Below are positions 8,974-16,681 of a stretch of DNA of 64,000 nt, piece after piece (position 1 is the first letter of the stretch; each line of letters begins with the position of its first letter). Made by a program: the position numbers and the translations under genes. The stretch covers positions 124,001 to 188,000 of the forward strand of contig NZ_JABCJE010000004.1 in NCBI RefSeq assembly GCF_013377535.1. Direction: 5' to 3'. Source of the stretch: Donghicola mangrovi. Lineage in GTDB: Bacteria; Pseudomonadota; Alphaproteobacteria; Rhodobacterales; Rhodobacteraceae. Below the pieces are notes generated by a model. That model was not told the DNA's origin. It did no database searches and saw only the letters and a program-made list of their open reading frames with translations.

Positions 8974-9168
8974 TTAGAAGCGGGCGGTCTGGTAGTAGGC
9001 GCGGGTCTGCGCGGTATCCTGAAGACCCGAAGCGGGCTTGGCCTCGGTGGCGGCTTCGGCACTGGTCGCGCCCGTTGCCACGGCGGCCACGGCAGCAGGC
9101 GCAGTGGTCGCTGCCAGTTTCAGGAAATCGCGGCGGCTGGACGTCTTGTCCTTGCGCGTTTCTGACAT
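8974..9168 (-). CDS. Small Tat-signal protein of formate dehydrogenase clusters
   Basis: 64 residues, nearly half of it a twin-arginine signal (SSRRDFLKLAAT) followed by an Ala-rich stretch and a short polar tail ending YYQTARF. Proteins of this type are a recognised family found next to formate dehydrogenase catalytic subunits ('formate dehydrogenase region Tat target'). Function is unknown; acting as a decoy or co-export partner for the Tat-dependent catalytic subunit is an inference. It lies 78 bp before the catalytic subunit gene in the same operon. Confidence 0.85.
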   Translation of the reverse strand: MSETRKDKTSSRRDFLKLAATTAPAAVAAVATGATSAEAATEAKPASGLQDTAQTRAYYQTARF

Positions 9169-9251
9169 CGTGGGTGTCCTCCTGTTTCGCGGCCCCGTGG
9201 GGCCAGACTGGGTGCCGCGGGCCGGTGTGGCCCGAAGCGGTGGTGGTGTGC

Positions 9252-9863
9252 TCAGTTTCCGGCCAGCCGGAAGGCTTCGCTTTCGATCTGCATGAAAACC
9301 CGTCCCACAGTGCCAACCGGCGTGTAGAAGACCGAGTTTTGAGCCCGCTCCAGATCCGCAAAGAAGGGACCGGCCCAAGGCGCGATATGACGGTTAAAGA
9401 AGGTCTGCTGCTGGCCGATGCTGGCGGGCGCGCCAAAGCGTCCCTCGATCAGGCCGGCCATCATCTCCATCAGGCTGGCGATGTTGTCTTCGGGTTCATA
9501 GACGTTGGGCGCGCGGCGGATCTGCTGCTCGGCCATGTCGCGGCGCAGCTGTGCCAGCGGCTTTTCGTTCAGAAAGCCGGTCATGTAATAGCTGGCATAG
9601 GGCAGCAGCTCGCCGCGGCCGATGCCGATGAACAGGGTGTTGAACTCGCGCTCGACCGATTTGGCGGTGGACTTGCTGGCAAGGGTCGCCAGCGTCTGGA
9701 CGCCCTGCCCCAGATCGGTGTCATCGCCGGTCAGCTTGGCGCACTGGCGCAGCAAGCCATCCGACGGCGGGTTGGCCAGCAATGCGGCCAGAAAGTCATA
9801 GAGCTCGGCCCGAAGGCGGTCTTCGGGGGCGATCTCGGGGGTTTTAACGGCGGCCTGCGTCAT
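9252..9863 (-). CDS. TorD-family chaperone for formate dehydrogenase maturation
   Basis: A 203-residue, mostly helical cytoplasmic protein. It has TorD/DmsD hallmarks: an N-terminal RAELYDFLAALLANPP, a central EREFNTLFIGIGRGELLPYASYY close to the Y/F-x-x-L-F-x-G-x-x-P-x-x-P-Y-x-S-x-Y family motif, and a following ADLERAQNSVFY region. Such proteins bind the Tat signal of molybdo-enzymes and hold export until the cofactor is inserted. The likely client is the catalytic subunit two genes downstream, possibly also the small Tat protein. It starts 8 bp after the DUF3306 stop. Confidence 0.88.
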   Translation of the reverse strand: MTQAAVKTPEIAPEDRLRAELYDFLAALLANPPSDGLLRQCAKLTGDDTDLGQGVQTLATLASKSTAKSVEREFNTLFIGIGRGELLPYASYYMTGFLNEKPLAQLRRDMAEQQIRRAPNVYEPEDNIASLMEMMAGLIEGRFGAPASIGQQQTFFNRHIAPWAGPFFADLERAQNSVFYTPVGTVGRVFMQIESEAFRLAGN

Positions 9864-9871
9864 GAGCGTCC

Positions 9872-10480
9872 TCAGTGGCTGTCGGCGAAAACAAACCGCA
9901 TGTGGCGGCGCGGCATGGGCTGCGCGCCGTCATCCTGCGGGGTGTCGGTGAATGCGGGTGTTGCGGGCGCCTCGGCCTCGGGGGCGTCGGCGATCATTTC
10001 GGGGGCCTCTTGGGGCGCGGGCTCTTCGGCCACGGGCTCTGGCGCGAGCTGGGGGTTGGCAAGGGCCTCGGCCTGACGGGCCAGTTCCTGAACGTGGGCC
10101 AACATGCCCTTCCCCACCTGATAGGCGGTCTTCATATCGGGCATGACGGTCGCCACGTCGGTGTAATCCTCGGCGTGGTCCACCAGACCGTCCAGGTTCG
10201 CCAGCACGGGGTTCGACACCCACAGCTTGCGCAGCGCGCGGTTGCGCAGGCGCGCAGGCACCGCGCGGGACATAAAGGCAGTGAAATCGTCGCCAGCCTG
10301 CAGGCTGTCCGGATCGGGCAGACCCAGTTCGACCAGAAGCTCTTCGTCGGTCTTTTCCGCCTCGGTCTTGGCGCGCAGGGTTTCGGCCTGCACTTCGGCG
10401 ATGCGGGCGGCCTCGGCAACCTCTGCCTCAGCTTCGGCGCGAACGGCGGCGCGGCGACGGCTCCAGAAGTCAGCGCCCAT
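9872..10480 (-). CDS. DUF3306 protein of the formate dehydrogenase operon
   Basis: 202 residues. It opens MGADFWSRRRAAVRAE and is charged and Ala/Glu-rich in the first 60 residues (coiled-coil-like). A conserved core follows (FMSRAVPARLRNRALRKLW, then DYTDVATVMPDMKTAYQVG), then an acidic Pro/Ala-rich tail and a basic end (MPRRHMRFVFADSH). This is the DUF3306 pattern, known from formate dehydrogenase clusters and without an assigned function. The start is fixed by a TGATG overlap with the DUF3305 gene; the longer open frame starts within that gene and is not used. Confidence 0.85.
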   Translation of the reverse strand: MGADFWSRRRAAVRAEAEAEVAEAARIAEVQAETLRAKTEAEKTDEELLVELGLPDPDSLQAGDDFTAFMSRAVPARLRNRALRKLWVSNPVLANLDGLVDHAEDYTDVATVMPDMKTAYQVGKGMLAHVQELARQAEALANPQLAPEPVAEEPAPQEAPEMIADAPEAEAPATPAFTDTPQDDGAQPMPRRHMRFVFADSH

Positions 10481-11043
10481 CAGTTCAGCCTCCCCGAAGA
10501 GTTGCGGGGCGCACGGAACACATCCGAAGTCTGACGGATGCGGATATCGCCCTTGCCATCCTCGACCAGATCGACACGCTTCTTGTCGCGGCGGCGCTTG
10601 ATGAACTCTTCCTCGACGTGGTGGGTCTCGACGAAGTCGCGCAGCCACGCGATCATAGGCACGGGCATCGGGACCAGTTCCACCAGCCCCTCGCCGCTTT
10701 CGTTATAGCCCTGCCCCTCATAGGCATTGGCGGTGATCAGCTTGGGCGTCCAAGGGCAATCATTCACGGGGCTCTCGGCGTCCTTCATCACCACATAGAT
10801 GCTGGGGACCCGCGCGTTCAGCGTCACGCGATAGGAGTCTGTGTCGGACGAGAACACCATCAGGTTCATCGTGGCCGCGTGGTAATCCACCACATCGCCG
10901 TCGCGGCGCAGCTCGCGCCACTCGGCCGGACCTGCGCCGGGGATCAAGGCCACAGGACGCCATATCCATTTCACCCAACGCGTCACGCCGGGCTGCTTCC
11001 GGATGATCAGGCCGACAGGCATGGTGTCAGTGATCAATGCCAT
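10480..11043 (-). CDS. DUF3305 protein, first gene of the formate dehydrogenase operon
   Basis: 187 residues starting MALITDTMPVGLIIRKQPG, with a GGGGGAA ribosome-like stretch about 10 bases upstream. The V-x-x-x-R-x-P-G-V-T-R-W-V-K-W-I-W-R-P opening and the later TLNARVPSIYVVM segment fit DUF3305, which pairs with DUF3306 in alphaproteobacterial formate dehydrogenase loci. No catalytic motif or membrane segment is visible. It probably assists assembly of the membrane enzyme, but no function is established. It is the promoter-proximal gene of a run extending to about base 503. Confidence 0.85.
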   Translation of the reverse strand: MALITDTMPVGLIIRKQPGVTRWVKWIWRPVALIPGAGPAEWRELRRDGDVVDYHAATMNLMVFSSDTDSYRVTLNARVPSIYVVMKDAESPVNDCPWTPKLITANAYEGQGYNESGEGLVELVPMPVPMIAWLRDFVETHHVEEEFIKRRRDKKRVDLVEDGKGDIRIRQTSDVFRAPRNSSGRLN

Positions 11044-11377
11044 CTTGGATATGTTCCCCCCTGTTCGGTGTACTGTTGCACACTCTTGCCTCCTTTGATG
11101 CCCAAGGCGGCTTCGAACTGTCCAACGCAAATCGCAACAACGGCTACACTTTCGGAAAAGCATCTAGCGCTCGGGACAAAATGTCCACTTTGTCCATTCG
11201 GCCAAAAATTTGGCCTAGACGAATTGTCCAGATTTCAAATCCCTTGTTTTTTAGTCGGACATTTTCGTGTGGAAATCGGCTCGAATCACCACATTTCCGG
11301 CTTTACGGAGACGGGGGAAACGTGCCTAGCTGCCCCCTGCACCGACCGGCCAGACCCGCCAGCAAGGGGAGAGGGTG
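11044..11377. promoter_or_regulatory. Divergent control region of the fdh operon and the Fe-S protein gene
   Basis: This 334-bp gap is AT-richer than its surroundings and has no gene. It carries the perfect palindrome GGACA-AAA-TGTCC (11174-11186) and further half-sites: TGTCC at 11119, 11191 and 11225, and GGACA at 11257. A second perfect palindrome, GGCCAAA-AA-TTTGGCC, spans 11200-11215. The 16-mer GGGACAAAATGTCCAC (11173-11188) recurs unchanged in front of tupB, so it is a strong operator candidate. No clear -35/-10 pair could be assigned. Confidence 0.65.
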
Positions 11378-13324
11378 ATGACTAAGCAACTGATTTTGTG
11401 TGATTGTTCAGGCTCGCAAACCATAGATGCGGATGTGATCGGGCGGGCCACCGGTCTGACCTGTTCGCGCATCCACACCGCCCTTTGCACCCGCGAGGCC
11501 GAGGCCGCCGCCAAGGCCATTTCGGCCGGAAATGCCATCATCGCCTGCCAGCAAGAGGCCCAAAGGTTTGACGAACTGGCAACCGAATTGTCAGCAGAGC
11601 CCCCGATTTTTGTCGATATTCGCGACCGCGCGGGCTGGAACGATGATAAAAACGCCAGTGCCAAAATGGCCGCGTTGGTCGCCGAAAGCCTGATCCCCGC
11701 CCCCGCCGCCAAGACAGTGGACGTGGTTTCCGAAGGGATGTGCCTGATCATCGGCGCAGGCGCGGTCGCCCTGCCCGCCGCCGAAAAGCTGGCTGATGCT
11801 TTGGCCGTGACGGTGCTGCTGACCGATGACGCGGACCTGCCCCTGACCCGCGCCTATGAGGTGGTGCGCGGCAAGTTGACCAAAGCGACGGGCACCTTTG
11901 GCGATTTCAAATTGCGGATCGACGGGTTCCAGATGCTGAATCCCGCGGGCCGCGGCGAGTTCACCCTGACCGCCCCCCGCGACGGGGCTGAAACCCGCTG
12001 CGATGTGATCGTTGACCTCAGCGGAGCGACTTCCTTGTTCCCCGCACCCCACAAGCGCGACGGCTATCTGCGCGCCGATCCGGGCAGCCAGCCTGCGGTG
12101 GCAGACGTGATCGCTCAGGCCCGCGAGATGGTCGGTACCTTTGAAAAGACGCTGTATCTGTCGCTGGAACCACACCTCTGCGCTCATTCGCGCGCGGAAC
12201 AAACCGGCTGCACCCGCTGTCTGGACATCTGCCCGACCGGCGCGATCTTTCCCGCGGGCGAGCATGTGGACGTGGATCCCATGGTCTGCGCGGGTTGCGG
12301 CGCGTGCGCGTCACTGTGCCCCTCTGGCGCGATCAAGTACGATGCCCCGCCCGTCAGCTACATCCTGACCCGTATCCGCACCTTGGCCGAAACCTATGCC
12401 AAGGCGGGCGGCAAAGCGCCCCGCCTCTTGGTCCACGATGATCATGGGGCCGAGATGATCAGCCTGTCCGCCCGCTTTGGCCGCGGCCTGCCTGCGGATG
12501 TAATCCCCCTGTCGATCTCTGCTCTGGCCGAGTTCGGACACGCCGAAATGCTGGCCGCCTTGGTCAGTGGGTTCGCTAGCGTCCAGATCCTGCCGAGCCC
12601 CCGCACCGAGCGTGACCCCATCAACCGCGAGATCGCCCTAGCGAACGCCATGGGCGGCGATGCGCGCCTGTCTCTGATTGACGTGGATACGCCCGACTCT
12701 CTGAGCGACGCGCTCTATGGTACTGAAATCACGCCGATCATCGTCGCGCCCAAGTTGATGATGGGTGACCGCCGCCAAGTGGCCCGTGTCGCCGCCAAGG
12801 CCCTGCTGCCCGATGATCAACCCGTGGCCCTGCCCGCCGGTGCGCCCTATGGCGCGACTATGGTGAACAAAGACGCCTGCACCCTGTGCCTGTCCTGTGT
12901 GTCTCTTTGCCCCTCGGGCGCGCTGGTCGACAACCCCGACAAGCCCGAGTTGCGCTTCCAAGAAGATGCCTGCCTGCAATGCGGCATCTGCACCACCATC
13001 TGCCCCGAGAAGGCGATCACCCTAGAGCCGCGCTTCAACCCCTCGGACGAGGCGATGAAGCTGGTCACCCTGAACGAAGAAGAACCCTTCTGCTGCATCG
13101 AATGCGGCAAACCCTTTGGCGTGAAATCCACGGTCGAGAAGATCATGGAGAAGCTGGCGGGCAAGCATTCCATGTTCGAAGGGAACGGCGCAGGCCGCCT
13201 GATCCAGATGTGCGACACCTGCCGCATTCAGGCCCAGTATCACAACCAATCGAACCCGTTCGCATCAGCTGATCGTCCGATGGTCCGCACCACCGACGAC
13301 TACCTGAAGCGCCGCGATCACTGA
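11378..13324 (+). CDS. Multi-[4Fe-4S] ferredoxin-like protein divergent from the fdh operon
   Basis: 648 residues. A soluble N-terminal part (about 270 residues) opens MTKQLILCDCSGSQ. A first double-cluster ferredoxin motif follows (CTRCLDICPTGAI and CAGCGACASLCPSGAI), then a linker, then a second pair (CTLCLSCVSLCPSGAL and CLQCGICTTICPEKAI). The C-terminus has two extra cysteine groups (CCIECGKPFG and CDTCRIQ). No signal peptide is seen. GTG at 11375 and ATG at 11378 are adjacent possible starts after AAGGGGAGAG; ATG is chosen. Proteins of this design accompany Rhodobacterales fdh operons and probably move electrons in the cytoplasm; partner and direction are unknown. Confidence 0.8.
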   Translation: MTKQLILCDCSGSQTIDADVIGRATGLTCSRIHTALCTREAEAAAKAISAGNAIIACQQEAQRFDELATELSAEPPIFVDIRDRAGWNDDKNASAKMAALVAESLIPAPAAKTVDVVSEGMCLIIGAGAVALPAAEKLADALAVTVLLTDDADLPLTRAYEVVRGKLTKATGTFGDFKLRIDGFQMLNPAGRGEFTLTAPRDGAETRCDVIVDLSGATSLFPAPHKRDGYLRADPGSQPAVADVIAQAREMVGTFEKTLYLSLEPHLCAHSRAEQTGCTRCLDICPTGAIFPAGEHVDVDPMVCAGCGACASLCPSGAIKYDAPPVSYILTRIRTLAETYAKAGGKAPRLLVHDDHGAEMISLSARFGRGLPADVIPLSISALAEFGHAEMLAALVSGFASVQILPSPRTERDPINREIALANAMGGDARLSLIDVDTPDSLSDALYGTEITPIIVAPKLMMGDRRQVARVAAKALLPDDQPVALPAGAPYGATMVNKDACTLCLSCVSLCPSGALVDNPDKPELRFQEDACLQCGICTTICPEKAITLEPRFNPSDEAMKLVTLNEEEPFCCIECGKPFGVKSTVEKIMEKLAGKHSMFEGNGAGRLIQMCDTCRIQAQYHNQSNPFASADRPMVRTTDDYLKRRDH

Positions 13325-14058
13325 TGCTGCACCTCTGCCCCAAGGTCCGCAGGCTGAACCGTCTGCACATAGGCCAGCAGGTCGTTAAACTCGTCCACGG
13401 TGATCTCTACCGGAACGAGCGACGGCGGCCTGCGCGGATCGAACGGGGCGGTCATATCCTCTATCTGGATAAAGGATGGGTGCGGATTGAGCAGGTAGAA
13501 CTGCGCGAACCGGTCCACCCAATCGGGGATCGCCTTCAAAGCCATAAAGGACGGGGTCGAGCCGATGGAACTGCGATCCTCGGGCGCGATTTTATGGCAA
13601 CGGGTGCAGTGGCTGCCCGCGACCGCGCGGCCCTTTTCGACATTGCCCTCGAAGGCGACCGCGTTGGTTTCGGCCTGTACAGTGACAGCCGCGAACGGCT
13701 CCCCGCTCTGTTCGGCATAGGTCAGAACGGTGTTGATCCCCACCTCGGACGTCAGCCAATCCACAAACTTCGCCGCCGGATCGCTGCCGGTCAGCACGTC
13801 GATGCCGTAAATCGCGTCACCGTACTGGAAAACCGGCGCCCCCAGACCCGCCTCCAAGGCCACATCGGGGGCCAAGTCGGGGTCAACGCGCCTTCCGGTC
13901 TTGAGGGCAAAGCGCGGCAGGATATAGTCAAGCAAACCCGAGGAATGCAGCGCCGGATCGGCTTGCAAACCAAAGGTCCGCAGCTCTTGGGCCGTGGCGG
14001 GGCGCACCATCAGCGCCGCCAGCATCAGGCCAGCCAGTATTCCAGTGGTCCGTTCCAT
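13318..14058 (-). CDS. Periplasmic cytochrome c with an N-terminal solute-binding-like remnant
   Basis: 246 residues with a signal peptide (cleavage near PATAQ). The heme motif CTRCH is at 151-155, and the C-terminal part contains mono-heme cytochrome c patterns (ALKAIPDWVDRF). Residues 25-115 are unusual for a cytochrome. They read like fragments of a TupA/ModA-type binding protein: LRTFGLQADPALHSSGLLDYILPRF resembles the TupA opening (TSFANSGLADVLLPK), and FVDWLTSEVG resembles its C-terminal helix. The gene converges on the Fe-S protein gene and overlaps it by 7 bp. It may accept electrons in the periplasm; a metal- or oxyanion-sensing role is speculative. Confidence 0.75.
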   Translation of the reverse strand: MERTTGILAGLMLAALMVRPATAQELRTFGLQADPALHSSGLLDYILPRFALKTGRRVDPDLAPDVALEAGLGAPVFQYGDAIYGIDVLTGSDPAAKFVDWLTSEVGINTVLTYAEQSGEPFAAVTVQAETNAVAFEGNVEKGRAVAGSHCTRCHKIAPEDRSSIGSTPSFMALKAIPDWVDRFAQFYLLNPHPSFIQIEDMTAPFDPRRPPSLVPVEITVDEFNDLLAYVQTVQPADLGAEVQHQ

Positions 14059-14120
14059 GGACCAAGTATGGACTGCCGCGCCCTTGGGTCAACGGAATTT
14101 GAAACAAACAGGAGACGCCA

Positions 14121-14318
14121 ATGGATGACGATCTGAACATGTCGATCCGCAAATTTCTCAAGCAGGTCGGTGTGACCTCGCAGCAGGCCATCGAAGAGGC
14201 CCTGCGCGCCGAGGGTGTGGATGCGTCCAAGGCCCATGCCGTGAAGATGACCCTGACCATCGAGGATCTGGGTGTCGAGCACGTCGTCACCGGCGAAATC
14301 AAAGGAAAACAAGCATGA
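14121..14318 (+). CDS. DUF6494 family small protein
   Basis: 65 residues with no Cys: MDDDLNMSIRKFLKQVGV followed by a helix (TSQQAIEEALRAEG) and a strand-rich end (KMTLTIEDLGVEH). It matches the small DUF6494 family regularly found directly upstream of the Mrp/ApbC gene in Rhodobacterales. An AGGAGACGCC ribosome site precedes the start, and the stop overlaps the Mrp gene by 4 bp (ATGA). Translational coupling suggests a role in Fe-S or cofactor assembly with Mrp, but no function is known. Confidence 0.8.
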   Translation: MDDDLNMSIRKFLKQVGVTSQQAIEEALRAEGVDASKAHAVKMTLTIEDLGVEHVVTGEIKGKQA

Positions 14319-15379
14319 GCGTCACCCGCGAGGACGTTCTGAACGTTCTGAAAACTGTCAAAGACCCCGTATCCGGCAAAGATCTGGTCGAGGCGGGTCT
14401 GGTCCGCGCCCTGACCGTGGACGAAAATGGCGCCCGCTTTGTGATGGAGATTGATCCGGCCAAAGCGTCGGTTCTGGAAACCGCCCGCGCCGAGGCCGAA
14501 GCCAAGCTGAAGGGCATGGGGATCGAGAAGGTCTCGGTCGCGATGACCGCGCACTCTGCCGCACCGAAGCCACCGGAACTGAAGGGCACCGCCCGCCCTA
14601 AACCCGCTGGCCCCGAGGCCATTCCGGGTGTCGCCCGCATCATCGCCGTCGCCTCTGGCAAGGGCGGCGTGGGCAAATCGACGGTGTCGGCGAACCTTGC
14701 CACCGCCTTGGCCGCCGAAGGGCGCAAGGTCGGCCTGTTGGACGCCGACGTTTACGGCCCCAGCCAGCCGCGCATGCTGGGGGTCACTGGCCGTCCGGCA
14801 TCCCCCGATAACAAGACCATTCTGCCCCTGCGCAACCACGGCGTCACCATGATGTCGCTGGGTCTGATGATCCAAGAGGACGAAGCGGTCGTCTGGCGCG
14901 GCCCCATGTTGATGGGTGCCCTGCAACAGATGCTGTTTCAGGTGCAGTGGGGCGCGTTGGACGTGCTGATCGTCGACCTGCCGCCGGGCACCGGTGACGT
15001 GCAGATGACCCTTGCACAAAAGACCAACCTGAACGGCGCGATCGTGGTCTCGACCCCGCAAGACATCGCCCTGCTGGACGCCCGCAAAGGGATCGACATG
15101 TTCAAGAAACTGAACGTCCCGATCTATGGCCTGATCGAGAACATGAGCACCCACATCTGTTCAAACTGCGGCCACGAAGAGCATATCTTTGGCCACGGCG
15201 GTGTCGCGAAAGAGGCCGAGAAGATGGGCGTACCCCTGCTGGCCGAAGTGCCCCTGCATCTGGATATCCGCACAGCATCGGACGGCGGCGCGCCCATCGT
15301 GGTCAGCCAGCCCGACAGCCCGCAGGCGCAAGTCTTCCGCGGGATCGCCAAGCAACTGATCGCGGACGGCCGCGCATGA
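14315..15379 (+). CDS. mrp: Mrp/ApbC (NBP35-type) Fe-S cluster carrier ATPase
   Basis: 354 residues: an N-terminal MIP18/DUF59-type domain (VTREDVLNVLKTVKDPVSG), a deviant Walker A P-loop (GKGGVGKST), the switch region LLDADVYGPSQPRMLG, and the CxxC pair in HICSNCGHEEHIFG that binds a transferable [4Fe-4S] cluster. Members of this family deliver Fe-S clusters to apoproteins. The neighbouring Fe-S-rich formate dehydrogenases are plausible clients, although the family is general housekeeping. It is coupled by ATGA overlaps to the genes on both sides. Confidence 0.93.
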   Translation: MSVTREDVLNVLKTVKDPVSGKDLVEAGLVRALTVDENGARFVMEIDPAKASVLETARAEAEAKLKGMGIEKVSVAMTAHSAAPKPPELKGTARPKPAGPEAIPGVARIIAVASGKGGVGKSTVSANLATALAAEGRKVGLLDADVYGPSQPRMLGVTGRPASPDNKTILPLRNHGVTMMSLGLMIQEDEAVVWRGPMLMGALQQMLFQVQWGALDVLIVDLPPGTGDVQMTLAQKTNLNGAIVVSTPQDIALLDARKGIDMFKKLNVPIYGLIENMSTHICSNCGHEEHIFGHGGVAKEAEKMGVPLLAEVPLHLDIRTASDGGAPIVVSQPDSPQAQVFRGIAKQLIADGRA

Positions 15380-16107
15380 TCCGCGTTGCGCCTCAGTTTC
15401 CGCCTTTGATCAAGGGGATGGCCGCTGGTCCGGCCAACCCTCTGACCATTGCCACTGCCGAGGCGCAGCGGGGCACCGACGCGGGCCTTCTGGTCTGGTC
15501 CCTAACCGATGACCGGATGCGCGCCGCGCTGGTGCTGGCCCCTGAAACGCCCCTGTCCCATGCCGCCTCCGCGCTGGTCGCCTGCGGCGTGGGTCTGCAA
15601 AACGCCCTTGGCGTGCTGGTCCCGCCGGAAACCGCTGTCCATCTGGAATGGGCGGGCGGCATTCGGCTGAATGGCGGTCATGCGGGGGGTATGCGCCTCT
15701 ATTCCAGCACGCAAAACCCTGACGAGACGCCCGATTGGCTGATCGTCTCGCTGGAACTCACCATGCGCCTGCCCGACAAGGCCGAGATCGAGCCCGGTGA
15801 AACCCCCGACTGGACCGCGCTTGACCAAGAGGGCGCGGGCGAAGTGGACCCCATCGACCTCCTGGAAGGTTGGTCCAAGCATTCGCTGATCTGGCTGAAC
15901 GAGTTGGACCACCCGAACGGGCTGAAAACGCTGTATCGCGAATGGCGCGGGCTGGTCTGGAAGCTGGGGGAGGACACCGCCGTGTCCCTGCCCGGTGAGC
16001 GGATCGGCGGACGGTTCCTTGGCGTTGACGAAAACTTCGGGATGATCCTGAAAATAGGCGAGGTCACCCGCCTGATCCCCCTGACCACCTTGGCCGAAAG
16101 GGTCTGA
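15376..16107 (+). CDS. Biotin/lipoate-protein ligase-like protein with DUF4444 C-terminus
   Basis: 243 residues. The first ~180 resemble the BirA/LplA catalytic fold in outline (GLLVWSLTDDRMRAALVLAPE, then VHLEWAGGIRLNGGHAGGM), and the last ~60 (GRFLGVDENFGMILKIGEVTRLIPLTTL) fit the small C-terminal DUF4444 barrel. The classic biotin-binding GRGRxGR loop is not evident, so true ligase activity is doubtful. It overlaps the mrp stop (ATGA) and ends one base before the next gene, so the four genes from 14,121 to 16,627 form one operon. The acceptor protein is unknown. Confidence 0.8.
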   Translation: MIRVAPQFPPLIKGMAAGPANPLTIATAEAQRGTDAGLLVWSLTDDRMRAALVLAPETPLSHAASALVACGVGLQNALGVLVPPETAVHLEWAGGIRLNGGHAGGMRLYSSTQNPDETPDWLIVSLELTMRLPDKAEIEPGETPDWTALDQEGAGEVDPIDLLEGWSKHSLIWLNELDHPNGLKTLYREWRGLVWKLGEDTAVSLPGERIGGRFLGVDENFGMILKIGEVTRLIPLTTLAERV

Positions 16108-16108
16108 C

Positions 16109-16627
16109 ATGTACCTTGCCCGCGCGATCCATTTTGACGAAAGCGACCGCAACGTCTTCCACTGTCCTGCGCGGACGGGGGAATGGTGCATTTCGGGGGG
16201 CTTCGAGTTCTCCAACTGGGGCGACGGCGATCTGGTCGGCAAAGCGCGCCAAGCCTTTGCCAATGGCTGGCTGGGGCTGGAGACCTTTGGCCGCGTGACA
16301 TTCGTGGCTGTGACGCGGATCGAGCAGGCCGAATACGACGCGCTGGTCCAGTCGCTGGCCGCGCATTTCGTGCAGGTCTACGGCGCGCCGAACCTAGAGG
16401 CCGCCCTGCCCGTCGCCGCCGAGGAACTGGTCCAGATGTCAGAGCTGTGCGCTGACCACAATCCCAACACCGTGCTGACCGTCCTGCGCGAATTGACCGA
16501 TGCGGGCGTGCGCGAACAGTACCGGTTCCTGGAGCCGTCCGATGCGGGGCTGGAGCAATTCGCCATCCACGGTTCGCTGGATGACGACGACCATGTGCAT
16601 GGGCCGGGCTGCGGCCACGACCACTGA
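16109..16627 (+). CDS. DUF6505 family protein with a His-rich tail
   Basis: 172 residues opening MYLARAIHFDESDRNVFHCP, with a compact alpha/beta body and no membrane segment. It fits DUF6505, a family that travels with the mrp/ligase-like operon in Rhodobacterales. The last residues (DDDDHVHGPGCGHDH) form a His/Asp/Cys cluster typical of metal-binding tails in metallochaperones. The tail and Mrp linkage suggest handling of a metal ion, but this is inference. It ends the operon, just before a hairpin shared with the convergent tupA gene. Confidence 0.78.
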   Translation: MYLARAIHFDESDRNVFHCPARTGEWCISGGFEFSNWGDGDLVGKARQAFANGWLGLETFGRVTFVAVTRIEQAEYDALVQSLAAHFVQVYGAPNLEAALPVAAEELVQMSELCADHNPNTVLTVLRELTDAGVREQYRFLEPSDAGLEQFAIHGSLDDDDHVHGPGCGHDH

Positions 16628-16636
16628 GCGCATAAA

Positions 16637-16664
16637 AAAGGGGCCCCTCGCAGGGCCCCTAAAT
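16637..16664 (-). terminator. Rho-independent terminator of tupBCA
   Basis: Arms AGGGGCCC and GGGCCCCT form a perfect stem with a 5-6-base loop. On the minus strand the stem is followed by a run of T (AAAAAA on plus at about 16633-16638), placed 18 bases after the tupA stop. On the plus strand the T-run is missing, so it serves mainly the tup operon. Confidence 0.85.
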
Positions 16665-16681
16665 CGTTTCAGCGCAACCTA

